From: Epiperipatus broadwayi
Lineage: Eukaryota > Onychophora > Udeonychophora > Euonychophora > Peripatidae
Assembly: GCA_028023455.1 (NCBI GenBank)
Contig: JAQFVV010012416.1
Coordinates: forward strand, 4,695,594-4,759,593
Length of the DNA stretch: 64,000 bases
Direction: 5' to 3'
In this document: positions 47,395-58,847 of the stretch, one piece after another
Numbering within the stretch: position 1 is the stretch's first letter
Layout of the letters: each line of letters begins with the position of its first letter
Translations under genes and position numbers: made by a program
The notes under the pieces: generated by a model
The model's database searches: none
Told to the model about the DNA's origin: nothing
The model's input: the letters and a program-made list of their open reading frames with translations, nothing else

Positions 47395-47490
47395 TCAGAA
47401 AACTGTTATGCTTAGGGGGAGGGGCATTACAAAATTTATGTTTTGCAAAGGGATCAGTGGCCTGAAAAACTTTGGGAACCTATAATTTAG
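47395..47490 (-). mobile_element. Possible second hAT-like MITE terminus
   Basis: The minus strand reads GGTTCCCAAAGTTTTTCAGG, CCACTGATCCCTTTGC, AAAACATAAATTTTGTAATG, CCCCTCCCCCTAAGC. 'GGTTCCCAAA.TTTTT..GGCCAC.GA.CCCTTT' is a common opening of hAT non-autonomous elements. The partner terminus and 8-bp duplication were not found, so this may be a fragment. The short frames on both strands here are shadows. Confidence 0.35.
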
Positions 47491-47678
47491 ACCTTTTAAA
47501 TGTAAATAAGAATTTGTAAAAGTGAAAATGGTTTCCCAGGATTTTGTAGCTGAAAATTTGTATACATCGAATTTAGCATCTAGAATAATAATGGAAGTTT
47601 TTGATTGTAAAATAGTTGTAGTTCTAATAATCAAAGTGTTTTTAGTTGATCTAATAGTAGATAACATTATAACACCTT

Positions 47679-47781
47679 GTCAAGCATTGGTGGTTGAGAG
47701 GTCAGCGATGGCTGCTTTACAAGTGGTTGTCCCGGGTTGGCGGGTTCGCTTCTTGGCTGATGCTATAACACATGAGAAAAA
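47679..47781 (+). repeat. tRNA-derived SINE, family A, copy 5
   Basis: AGCATTGGTGGTTGAGAGG, TCAGCGATGGCTGC, CGGGTTCGCTTCTTGGC, TGATGC, then TATAACACATGAGAAAAAAA. Flanked by AACATTATAACACCTT (47663-47678) and AACATTATAACATCTT (47782-47797), a 16-bp target duplication with one mismatch. It carries an extra GTCCCGGGTTGGC step before the B box compared with copy 4. Confidence 0.85.
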
Positions 47782-47799
47782 AACATTATAACATCTTTT

Positions 47800-48700
47800 C
47801 TCTCTCTGGGCAACACATTGATTCATAAAAATGCTTTGTGAGATTTTCATTGGATATTGTTATTTTAATTGACTGATTATTCTAGCTAAAAGATAAAAAA
47901 TAAAAAAAGTGATCCAAAAGATAGTTACCTAAGTAACCAAACTTTGGATATTATCAATAAAATGAAAATCATCAAGTTTAAAGACAATGTAATTATATTT
48001 ATATCTCTGTACTCATATTTTCCTGTACTTCAGTAACTTTTAAGCAGTCAGTCTGCTTCTTAAAAATACTAGTGTTTTAATTTTTTTTTCCGGTGGTTCA
48101 AATTCACTCTCAACATCTTTAATATCCAAATAGACTTCAGTTCAAATTCACTAAGGAATGACTAAATAAATAAATATTTTTTTCTATCAATAATTCTTTT
48201 TTACGATTGATTTTGAAAAATGTTATTTCCTGTTTTGTTTACATTTGACACATATTTGATCTATTAATTAATCTTAATTGGTTTTTTTTTATAAACAAGG
48301 GAATTTCTCTTTATCTTATTATGTATAGATTAAGTTGTTTACAATGATTTCGACTTTTTATTTCTTTTTTTTTTTCAAATACCATTTGATTTTTTTAAAT
48401 TTACAGGATTTGATATGAAATCAAATCTAAGTGACATTCAACTTTTCAAAATTGGTTATAAATTTATTTTTTTGGATACAGCATTTATCCCATTTTTAAG
48501 ACTTTTTTTAAACCTTAGACAAGTGTAAATTTTAAGGAAAAGACATAAATTACTTTATCGCTCTTCCCCTCTTCAGGAAAATGTATTTTTTTTTACATTT
48601 AAGATATTTTCTTCAAGGGGATCTACATAATAATTATGTCTTTACCTTTCCTACATATTACAGCCATACAAATCCAGTAAGTGATATATATAATTTTACC
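47800..48700. other. Intronic or intergenic spacer
   Basis: T-rich runs and A+T-rich low-complexity DNA. Nothing recognised. Confidence 0.55.
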
Positions 48701-48716
48701 CTTATGTACATTAAAA

Positions 48717-49130
48717 ATGGCCTACGGCTTTAACGCTAGGAAGTTCATAAGAAATTCAAGCACCAGAACTGTAAACAGCAGAATCGATCCTGTGATCTTC
48801 CGATCCCCATGTCCGATGCTCTACCAACTGCAACAAACTGTAAAAAATGAAAAAAAGCATATGGTATACTGCTCAGGAGTTCGAAAGAAGTTGGAGCACT
48901 AGAATTGATCCTGGGACCTCACAATCCCAAGTCAGATGCTCTACCAGCTGCACCAAACTGTGAAGAGTGAAATGGAATTATTGTTCAGGAGTCCATAAGA
49001 AGTTTGAGCACTAGAATTGATCCTCGGACCTCTCAAGTCAGAGCATCAGACATGTGAGCACCCAAATCAATCCTGGGACTTCCTGATCCCCTATCAAAGA
49101 TATTACCAGCTGTGCCCACCATGCAGGAGT
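48717..49130 (-). repeat. Tandem array of three tRNA-derived units
   Basis: On the minus strand a tRNA-like unit repeats with a period of about 125 bp: GTGCAGCTGGTAGAGCATCT, GACTTGGGATTGTGAGGTCC, CAGGATCAATTCTAGTGCTC near 48970-48890; GTTGGTAGAGCATCGGACAT near 48835-48745; a degenerate third unit near 49110-48990. D-arm (GCTGGTAGAGC) and B-box-like (GGATCGATTC) parts are clear, but the boxes are mutated and no unit folds as an intact tRNA. Spacers carry TCTTATGGACTCCTGA-like strings in each unit. The plus-strand 73-codon frame is incidental. Confidence 0.7.
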
Positions 49131-49482
49131 TTCACCATGCAATCCGCTCTTACATTCTGTTTAGATAATTATTTAGTTTAAACTCAGGTTTACTCAATCT
49201 ATATTAAATAATGTGACAGCTATGAGATCATTTGATCACAATGTATATCAATTTGAAGGGTTATTTAGTTAGAAGATCATTTGATGCTGTATTTTCAAAA
49301 GTTATGATACGAGTTTGGATCCACAAAGCTCTAATGATTGAATCCAATACTGCCACTGTTCCAAACCAGTTCATAGTAGTTAATTAAATGTGTGTTGCAT
49401 TATTTGTGCATCATCTTTTATATAACCCCATTAAACATCATATTACTACCATTCTTTATTCTTACACAAGCTGTTTACACAG

Positions 49483-49676
49483 GGACAAAACTCTCGATAC
49501 AGTAGTGCCATGCAAGCCAAATTAATCTCCTCACTGATGAAAGCCATAAGTTAGAAACTAGTATGGGTATATTGGATGAGTAAGTACTAGATAGGGATTT
49601 TATGAACAAATCTTCCTGCATCCATTGATTACTCTGGCTTGCCTTGAGTGGCTACTGTATGGAGAGTTTTGCCTCT
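49483..49676. repeat. Palindromic element C, copy with shortened left arm
   Basis: Starts ACAAAACTCTCGATACAGTA, has the core (AGAAACTAGTATGGGTATATTGGATGAG in worn, rearranged form) and ends TACTGTATGGAGAGTTTTGC. The left arm lacks about 50 bp relative to 31371-31631. Confidence 0.7.
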
Positions 49677-49679
49677 GTG

Positions 49680-52018
49680 CATCTTTTGTATACTGTTTTC
49701 TACTATAAACTGTACTATTTATAGTCAACTTTACAGAAAACTCAAAGTCAAGTGACTTTTGAATATTAGCAGGTGATCACCGTAATTTGTTATGACGACT
49801 TTGCTTCAAGTATGTTCGAGAATACTAACACACTATTAACAAATGTCTTCAGATATGCTATATGGTACTTTGATCTGTGTAGGTACTTTGAAAATATTAG
49901 CAATCGTAGCCAAATTAAGAACTAGCTGATGTTCATATTAAAACTATAGAGGATATTTAGTAGCATTGTTTTTTTTAATTAAATTGAATGTTACAGTAAA
50001 ATTTGCAAAGATAGGCAAAATAGATTTTCAGTTACCCATTTCAGAACATGTACCTTTTTAATGGCCACTTGTCAATCTTTCCTCTAAATAATATAAATCT
50101 GAGGAATGGAAAATAACTTAATTGCTACAGCAATAGGAGGCAAGACAGACGTTGCTCTCCAGTTTTCAATTAGTAAGGATTTGAATTATTTCCCCCATTC
50201 TTGTTTTACTTTCAAACTAAAACATAATAATTATGACCAACCTAAAGAATATAAATAATGTATAGGTTAACTATTTGAATATATATATATATTAAGCTTG
50301 TTTGGAATTAGAAATATTTTTAAATGTTTCTCCAACCTAAATTTGAACCCATAACATTGGCATTGAATTGCCTCTATATCGCGAAAGACTGAATTTTATA
50401 GAATTCAATGAAATATTTTATACACTGATATAATATTTACAGGCTGTTGAAGAACATTTGATAGATTTCATGCTTCAGCTATTAAAATAAATGGATTATG
50501 ATGCATATAAATTTTGATAATTATTTCTGTTGATATTCAAAAGAAGTGTATTGAAAATAGAATTGAAAGTAAGATTTGGTCTTTAAGAATAACGTTTAGA
50601 AGAGCTGCCTATAAAATTAATCGAGGTTTCTTGGGACTGATTACAGAAATATACCATATAATAAAATCACATTAAAAAAAGGAAATTGATAAAAACGTTA
50701 TTAAAATATTCTGACGGTTTTTTTATAGCAGATTATGATAATCTATCAGTGTCAGAATGTCTTGATTATTATCTCCAGTTTAAAGATTAGTACGATTGCA
50801 TTACAAATAATAATTCATTTTGTAGTTCTAGACAGTCGTGTTTACATTCTGTGTTTAAGATAATTTTAAAAAAAAAACTTAAATAAACCAAATCCTTGTC
50901 TTAATGTAATATATATTTCTTATGTCAATAAAAATTTATTTCTTGTGTCAATAAAAATTTAATTACATAAATGTTTAGAAAACATTAGTGAATATATTTA
51001 GCAAGGTTTATTTGTTTTTACTAAAGAGTTTTAAAATGCATTTAATAAATTGAGCAAACTGCTTAAAAAAACAAGCGAGTTAAATTGAAATGAATAACAA
51101 TAAAGTAAAGTCAGTGCTAGTATCGACATATGGAGAAAGGATCAAGATAAAATACAACCTTAATGTATTTTTAGTGCTGACGTCTATCGTCAAAGTACTG
51201 AAAATACATTAAAATTGTATTTAATGTTATTAAAGTTGTTGCTACGGATACAGAGATATTAGTAATGCTGTTTAATTTATTATATTTCGATGATGGAGTG
51301 ATCATAGTTTTTTTGCAATAAATAAATGTGAATATATTCAGAAAAAATGGCTTTCTCATTATCATTATTAAAAATTGATCTTTATTTTATCCATCCAATT
51401 TTCAAGTTACTGTGATATATGATTATAATTATCTTGTTAAGTCCCCAATAACAGATATTAGCTACTACTGTATATTCACAAAACATCTCTCCTTTATTTA
51501 TATTCCTTCTATTTCATTTTTTAATATTCTTCATTTTCTCCACTTTTTCTTCCTATTGTTTTTCATTCATTCGTAATTTCACTATATCTTCTTTTTATTT
51601 TTTCTAAAACTGCTACATTCTAATAGTAAACATTTAACATTTTCTTTCTCATGCCTACATAATTCACTGACAAATGAAATCTTTTCTCTCTTTTTTTTAA
51701 ATATATTTTTGTCTCTAAACTTTCTGTTCTGGTCATAAATAATCCACTTCCTCTAACATTATTATAAGTATTTCAAATTCAAAATTTACCTTCATTATAA
51801 TACCATATTAATGTGTCTTCCCATACATTTTATATTTTCAAAATATTTTAATAATTTTTATTTATTAAATATTCTGTCATTCTATTCCATAGCTAAAAAA
51901 TTTATATAGCATTAAATAAATCCACCTTTTATATTATTGTTATAATGCATATTTTATTAAAATTAATCAATTTAACAGTTTCGATTAACCAGGAATCTTC
52001 TTCAGAGCTACTAGATAT
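49680..52018. other. A+T-rich spacer left of the long LTR element
   Basis: No gene or repeat family assigned. Around 50335-50390 a reverse tRNA-like string (AATTTGAACCCATAACATTG) may be a worn SINE. The sequence directly before the LTR is CTACTAGATAT. Confidence 0.5.
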
Positions 52019-52420
52019 TGTGCCAGTCAAAACATGCTTATCCATCTAACACAAGCTGGAACTCACAAAATGTACTTCAAACCCAGTCAAGCCCGAGATT
52101 TAGGTCAGGGACCAGCCTGGATTCGAACCCACTCTCCAAGCACCAGATCTAACACCCAATGGATAACATAACAATGGTAGCACATGAGATTTAATTCTTC
52201 ATCCGGCCCACTAGCAAATTGGAGAAAACAATAAGACTCATGGGCTTAAACATATATGTAAACAACGTAAATACTAGACATTCCACAGATAAAATCTAAC
52301 ATATTTAAATAATAGGGGCTTTACTAATGAATACTTATGGGCAATTAGTGAATTGGATTGATTTAATAATGAGACAGAAACTGATATATGATGAATTAAA
52401 ATATATTTATTGACAATTGT

Positions 52421-52920
52421 NNNNNNNNNNNNNNNNNNNNNNNNNNNNNNNNNNNNNNNNNNNNNNNNNNNNNNNNNNNNNNNNNNNNNNNNNNNNNNNN
52501 NNNNNNNNNNNNNNNNNNNNNNNNNNNNNNNNNNNNNNNNNNNNNNNNNNNNNNNNNNNNNNNNNNNNNNNNNNNNNNNNNNNNNNNNNNNNNNNNNNNN
52601 NNNNNNNNNNNNNNNNNNNNNNNNNNNNNNNNNNNNNNNNNNNNNNNNNNNNNNNNNNNNNNNNNNNNNNNNNNNNNNNNNNNNNNNNNNNNNNNNNNNN
52701 NNNNNNNNNNNNNNNNNNNNNNNNNNNNNNNNNNNNNNNNNNNNNNNNNNNNNNNNNNNNNNNNNNNNNNNNNNNNNNNNNNNNNNNNNNNNNNNNNNNN
52801 NNNNNNNNNNNNNNNNNNNNNNNNNNNNNNNNNNNNNNNNNNNNNNNNNNNNNNNNNNNNNNNNNNNNNNNNNNNNNNNNNNNNNNNNNNNNNNNNNNNN
52901 NNNNNNNNNNNNNNNNNNNN
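52421..52920. other. Assembly gap, 500 N
   Basis: Exactly 500 N, the usual placeholder length. The 188 bases before it (52233-52420) and after it (52921-53108) are the same LTR segment with a few differences. Three frames reported through the N run are meaningless. Confidence 0.95.
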
Positions 52921-53603
52921 AAGACTCATGGACTTAAACATATATATAAACAACGTAAATACTAGACATTCCACAGATAAAATCTAACATATTTAAATAA
53001 TAGGGGCTTTACTAATGAATACTTATGGGCAATTAGTGAATTGGATTGATTTAATAATGAGACAGAAACTGATATATGATGAATTAAAATATATTTATTG
53101 ACAATTGTTGTTGGCAAATGCACACAGGCATTTCATTTATAAAGTAACATTCTCTAGACTATTTGAACAATAATTGATGTTGGCAAATAGGTTTGTGGCT
53201 ATGATTTAATGGAGCCAAATATCCTGCTATACAACTAATCACTACATTAACTTATTTGTTATGTCCTTTTATAATCAGTTCGAGTGGCTCTTTTACGTAA
53301 AATCAAACCAAGTCTGGAGTGAAACTTAATACATCTGACTATAATCAATTTATATATTAACTATGGGCTTATAAAGCATCCCAGATAGCTTAAGATCGAA
53401 CGGGTTTTCAAGAATGCTTCGGTTCAATGCCGAAGATTGCATATTAGGGAGGAAAGAGTTGGCTATAACGATTTTACTAATATGCTAGGCACAAGTAAAG
53501 TATAATAATAAAGTGGCTCTGCGGATGGAAGAATAGTTTTAGGGTTTTTGTGACAAACAACGGTTTACCCAATAACCGGTCGTCATGCTGCTAATGGGGA
53601 ACC

Positions 53604-53726
53604 TTTATTTGGTTCAGAGGCGGGGGACTTACGTGCTAATCTGGCCCGTAGCTCAGACTTCGCTACTGCACTACCCATAAGAGAAGATGGGCTGGACTTA
53701 CCGTGGCTCCATCTTATATATATATC
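53604..53726 (-). promoter_or_regulatory. Putative TATA box and poly(A) signal of the long LTR
   Basis: On the minus strand GATATATATATAAGATGG (53726-53709) is followed about 100 bases later by AATAAA (53609-53604); a donor-like CGGTAAGT lies between, at 53703-53696. The same layout is at 61002-60881 in the other LTR. It would define a U3 of about 2.1 kb, a short R and a U5 of about 1.6 kb. An identical 61-codon frame (53583-53768 and 60860-61045) overlaps this block and is probably not a protein. Confidence 0.4.
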
Positions 53727-55814
53727 AAAAAGAACAGCACAACGAGAAAATATTAATAAATCCCACATCCGCCAAGCCGAAGGATATTATAAATTAAAGA
53801 TCATATATTAAATGAACACTAGATCATCAGCTTGATCAAAAGAGCCAACTCTTCTGTAGCATGAGAAATACGATATGCTACTGACAGGAATATATAGATA
53901 CAAACTTTACTTTATCCCGTTCAATCTCTTTAGTTATCTATAACTACTAAACTTTTAAAAGGGGGAAAAGTATATTTAATAGGGGACTTACGAATACTTA
54001 ACTAAAAAAATATACTTATGATTGCACTCCAGGCTAGTTTAATCTTTAGTAACATAATAAATAAAGGTTGAAAAGCCACATTTTATATTTATATTAATTA
54101 ATTTACTAAATGACAAAAATATGAATTTGGGTTTCGAAACAGCGCACGAAATGACGCTATATAAATAATAATACGGAGATTTTAAATGATATCTTTTTAA
54201 AAAAACATATTGGTAATTAAGTGCACGCTGTTTCGAAACATAGGCATAATTAACAATAATTAAAAATAAGCAAAAGAAAAGCAAAATATAACTGCAGTGA
54301 TTAAATTATATAGCAAAATATTAATTAACAAAGAAATTTAGCAAAAATATTTCATTTATAGATTTCAAATACGATTTAGACAGAGTTTACAATATTGAAT
54401 TAATAAAGAAATTTGCAAAAGTATTTCATTTTAGAGAATTTACAATATTATTTGGAAAATAATTTAGAAAGAAATTACAATAATATGGTTAGCTAACCTG
54501 ATTTTGAAGAAATAATGATTGTTGTTGAAATTCACACAGAGCTCTGCGATTTTAAATAATATTAAAACAGTTCTCCTATAGCTGAACTGGAGATATTCGA
54601 GCTGGAACGAAGGTGAGTTCTTTGGCGGCTTATGGCATGTTCTTATTCAGTTGCGAGACGATTTAAAATGGTGTTGGAACGAAGGCAAGTTCTTTTAGCG
54701 GCTTATGACATCTTTTATTTGGTGTGGTTGTTGCTTCGGCATTTGATGGATTGAACTCGGCGTTCCATCACGGGAATTGCAGCAATTCTTGCCTGACTTT
54801 AGCCAGACATGGTAAAATTAAACAATTTTGACTTGGATAGTAATAGCTCTTCAAAAGCAAGATGGAGTATATCTTCCCGCTTAAAATAAGGCCTATTTAT
54901 CCATTTCCACTAAACCTTAACACCTTTTTGGAATTTCGTTTGCCTCGGGACCAATTGACTTTTAATTAAATAAAATAATATAATCCAATTTCTGCAACAG
55001 ATAACGTCTCCGAGGTGTTATATTTAATTTACTTTAAAAAATTATTAAAACATATAAATTATATAATTTGATTCAGTTTCATTAATTAAATTCCTTTTTA
55101 GGTGTTATAGAATGTTAAGGCCTAGCAGAAAGAACGGTATTCTGATTTAATGATAAAGTCTTTTGTGCAAACAAAAATCAATCAGTAAACTAGATTTTAC
55201 TTTTTACCCGGGTGCAGTCACTAATTGATTTCTTGTTTACACAAAATTCTCATTTTTAATTATAAACGGATTTTTATTTTACTGAAATAAATAACTTTTA
55301 ACATATTTGTTTTTACCAAATTATTTGTTTAAAAAAAAGCAAATTTAAAGAAAATACTTTAGTTTCAATTATATATGTAAAACATTAAATCAGAAAGCCG
55401 TTAAATATATTTTAAAGAAAACATTTTACATTATAGTATATCTTTTTTATTTTAACTTAAATATATATATATAAATCATTTTGCCACTATTCCAAGGTTT
55501 AAATTATCCATCCACATACGAATATTATAGCGAATATAATTAAAAATTGACTGAAAATTTATAAAACATTTTATAATAATTTATGAGCATTTCTCCGCTA
55601 TAATTTTATCAAACCTGTCTAATTATAGCGTGTTTTCGTAAGTAAATGGATGATGCCATTCAAGCGGCCATTGTAGCAAAGTTTTCCCGCTCGACTTATA
55701 TATAACATTTTTACATATGACATTTCTACATTTAAGATAGGTTCGAAACTAGTTCAGACGAGTAGGTCATTAGGTTGATGGTGAAACGGAAAGGGATTGG
55801 AGGTTTCCGTTTCA

Positions 55815-56339
55815 TATCAGTAAACTTAGTAAAAAAAACAAATAAAAAAAAAGACTTTACTTATATAACACGGAGCTAAATTATGGCTTCTTTCAAAATA
55901 TAAACTCATGACCTAATCCTACGCTAAACTTATGATAATACATCATACTGGATTACACTATATAATAAATTTAATGCTTCTCACAATTATCAATACACAT
56001 AATGAAATTATCGGTTATTAGTAAATATTTTAAACTTAAACAGATATATACCCAAACGAGTATACCTCTTTGTCAAAATAATGGATATGTTTTATATATA
56101 TATAAAATATAATGCGTGTAATAAATATATAAAAGGGTATATAGATAATATATGGATAAAATATAAAGTATATAATAGGTAAAATGGATATAGATAAAAT
56201 GTAATGTGTATAATAACAATATAAAGGGTATGTAAATAAATATAAAGTGTATCATATATATATATAAGGTATATAAATAAAATATAGAGTGTATAATATA
56301 TATGGAGTGATCAAATCACTCACAAAAACAACTAACAAT
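55815..56339 (-). other. 3' part of the element's internal region, non-coding
   Basis: 525 bp of (AT)-rich repeats between the end of the protease frame and the 3' LTR. No reverse transcriptase, RNase H or integrase motif. No purine-rich tract stands directly before the LTR on the minus strand; the tract there is T-rich instead. Confidence 0.6.
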
Positions 56340-57271
56340 TTAAATAGGATCTGGGGGTTGTTTAAGGAGTAACTCCACACCGGGGTTGAAACAACATCCC
56401 AACAGATCATCATCATCATCGTCGGTTATCCATTCATCTTCCTCATCATCGGTTGTCCATTCCTCTTCCTCTGCCCCCCTGAAAAGAGGTCGTTCGGGGT
56501 GCATTGCCAGACTTCGTGCGAATTCGCTGCCTTCATAGGGTATCTCATTATGCAGCTCGAGATCCTTTTCTTCAAACTTAGGTTCCTGTTCTGCTACAGA
56601 TAATTCACTAGTATTTTCTATAGGAGTTTCTTGGTGTGGGGTGTCTAGATGCTTTATATTATTAATATTACTCACGTTTACCATTGCTTGCATAATTTTT
56701 ACATTCTTTTCCTTTTCAATGGCCTTTTCTCTAGTAAGCGTTTTCCCCCATTCCTTGGTTTGACTTTGCGTCGCTTGGGATTCGTTCTTTTCCAACCCAA
56801 TTTGTTCTTCATACAGAGAAAACGTGCTATTTTCATAATTAATCTGGCACTTATGTTCACTTAAAAAGTCGTTTCCTATTACCAAGTCATATATCAAATT
56901 AGCCATAACTAAAAAGGTATGGCCAAGAGTTGTTTGACCCCACACTAATTCCAGCCAAACTTGTTGCCTCTCTGTCTTGGTCTTTTGGCCATCTGCCAGC
57001 ACTATTGCCATTTGTTTGATTGGCAGTGTCGGCATATCAGGTAATCATTCTTTCACCTCTGTCAGCCATTCTTTGGCTATGAAGGATATCTGGCTGCCTG
57101 TATCCAACAATGCACGTATTTCCATACTACCAACACTGACACGCACTATGGGGCATGGTTTTATTGGGTTTCCCAGTATGGTTTCCTCTACATCGACTAT
57201 CACGGATACAATAGGCTCTGTATTCACTGTGTCCCCTGCTTCATCTATGGGACTCCGGTAGGAGGAACTAA
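56340..57271 (-). pseudogene. pro (retropepsin) of the long-LTR element, acidic C-terminal tail
   Basis: The frame is open from within the end of gag, offset by -1 relative to it, which suggests expression by ribosomal frameshift. IRALLDTGSQISFIAKEWL is the aspartic protease active site (Asp-Thr-Gly). DLVIGNDFL is the second conserved block. A single in-frame TGA (57045) divides the two halves. After the protease comes a region with a very acidic cluster (EEEEWTTDDEEDEW, then DDDDDD) and then the stop at 56340, where other elements would continue into reverse transcriptase. So the product would be a protease only. Ty3/Gypsy-like by its protease; clade not determined. Confidence 0.75.
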
Positions 57272-58847
57272 CTAACGGGGTCCCCTGTAGTTTAATGATG
57301 CTGGCTGTCTATATGGTCTCTTTGCTCTAGTCTGATCACGTGACTCCCATCTTGATGACCTAGGGTATGTTTGGCCGCTCATCATCATCGTTTGACATCT
57401 TGGCTCAATCCGACGCATCTTTTCTGGTGGTTCTTTAGGTCCTGGAGTAAAATCAATGGTGGTTAGAAATCCTGCCATATCTTCTATCGTTCGAATCTGG
57501 CACCCCATCATCAACTGTTGTACTCTAAAAGGCATATTTTGTTGGATAATTCTAATCTTTTGGTTATCTGTGAATGGAAATGCTGTTAAAGATCTGAGAG
57601 ATGCTATCTGCCTTAAAAAAAATTGTGTATGGGTTTCTTTCACTACAGATCCATAAGTCTCTCTGAGTATCGAGTGGTATATACCCTCCTGGCGTTCTTC
57701 ACTCCAAAAAGTTTTATGCATGGCTGAACAATATTGGTCAAAGTTTTGTGGCTTCTCTGTGCAGCAATCCCACCATGACTTTGCATATCCATATAAATGA
57801 TGTATAGCAAGGGCTACTTGGTCAGCTGTTGGGACTTTTTGGAACCAGAAGAGTTCTTGGAGACTTTCTAGATGGGCTTTTGGATTTTCTCCCACTTCTC
57901 CTTTAAAAGATTTAACTTGGATAAATTTTGCCAGACCTATGGGTGCATTTTTTGATGGTACTATTGATCCGATTGTGTCCAAATTCCCTCTTTCTTGTGT
58001 TAAATCTGATTTCTTCCTGTCTGGGGTGGCCTGTCACACATATCCTTTGATAATAGTGCTTTCCTTATCGCTTTCCTCCTCTTTAAGATCCTCAACTTTA
58101 TGTACTGTCTCACTAATAACCTGCACACTCTCTGTTCTATTAGAGTTATTGGCTTGGTGATTACTAGTTAAGTTACTTTCTAAACTTTTTTTTTACTTCT
58201 TTCATCTCTGCCAGATCTTTTCTCATTTCTTGAATACACGCGGTGATCATGTTTCCTTCTTGGTCAGTTACTTTACTTCTTTGTAGCAGGTTTTCTTTTA
58301 TTTCATATATTTCCTCTCTGATCTCCCTTTGGGCTTCTTCATACTCTTGCACTTTACTGTTAAATTCTGCCCCTACTTTAAAGACCCTTTCTTTCAAACC
58401 CTTTTCTTGACATTCTACTTGTTCAACTAAAGCCTTCACTTCTTCTTTAATCACAACAAATTCCTTTCTATTTTCTTCTTGGTTTTTATGTAACATTTCT
58501 TTAAATTCTCCCCTCATTTCTTCAGATTTCTGCTGGCAGCTGGTTGACAATTCCTGTAGACCTTGGCACATTTCTTCCAGCCTTTTATCTCTGTCTGCCA
58601 TCTCTTGTCTAATATCTCTGCTAAGGTTTTCAAATCTTTGTGACATTTTCTGATCTCTTTCCTCCATTTTCTGATCCATTTTCTGATCCATTTCCGCTGC
58701 ATCCTGTCTAAGCTGTCTCAGCAACCAATTCAAGTCCCAGCCTTCCTGTTTAATCTCCTTTATCGGTATCTGTTCCAATATTTCTGTAACTAAATTCTCT
58801 GGCATAGCTATAGTTTTCTGTGCACCCTCATCTCTATCCTGGCTCAT
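57272..58847 (-). pseudogene. gag of the long-LTR element, with two breaks
   Basis: The first frame (58847-58173, 224 codons) starts MSQDRDEGAQK and is mostly coiled coil: long heptad runs rich in E, K, Q and M, such as DQKMEERDQKM and SEEMRGEFKEML. It ends just after a run of nine A, where a one-base slip would continue the frame. One TGA then precedes the second frame (57982-57272, 236 codons). This is capsid-like, with FKGEVGENPKAHLESLQELF, ALAIHHLYGYAKSWWDCC and QIASLRSL, and ends in a basic tail (RWESRDQTRAKRPYR). No CCHC zinc knuckle is present. The product would form the particle. As read here, one polyprotein is split in two by a frameshift and a stop. Confidence 0.75.

Larger units (their letters stand above)
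52019..55814 (-). repeat. Long LTR, left copy (3' LTR of the minus-strand element), contains an assembly gap
   Basis: Direct repeat of 59984-63106: TGTGCCAGTCAAAACATG at the left edge and GGAGGTTTCCGTTTCA at the right, so TG...CA. Without the gap and its duplicated border it is about 3.1 kb, extremely long for an LTR. Differences from the other copy are few (single bases, a 16-bp TATTTATCCATTTCCA duplication only in the right copy). Inside are a tRNA-like segment (52085-52165), an inverted pair around GTTTCGAAACAGCG (54130-54240), a second inverted pair (about 55160-55245) and a duplicated TGGAACGAAGG/GCGGCTTATG block (54602 and 54675). Confidence 0.85.

Noticed and set aside
50537-50674. A + strand stretch whose translation contains IESK and ends EIYHIIKSH, reminiscent of the next hydroxylase exon (IESR ... 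KSH)
   Set aside because: The conserved middle block (E-x-E-F/I-F-V-D-C) is absent, the acceptor is poor, the frame ends in TAA and no donor follows. Treated as chance similarity.
52396-52974. Long frames on both strands through the N run
   Set aside because: Made of unknown bases; no sequence information.
53583-53768. A 61-codon minus-strand frame, identical in both long LTRs (also 60860-61045)
   Set aside because: Identity is explained by the recent LTR duplication. The frame overlaps the putative TATA box, donor-like site and AATAAA, has no domain, and is better read as regulatory sequence.
56073-56255. A Tyr/Ile-rich minus-strand frame
   Set aside because: Encoded by (AT)-rich near-repeats in the non-coding 3' part of the LTR element.
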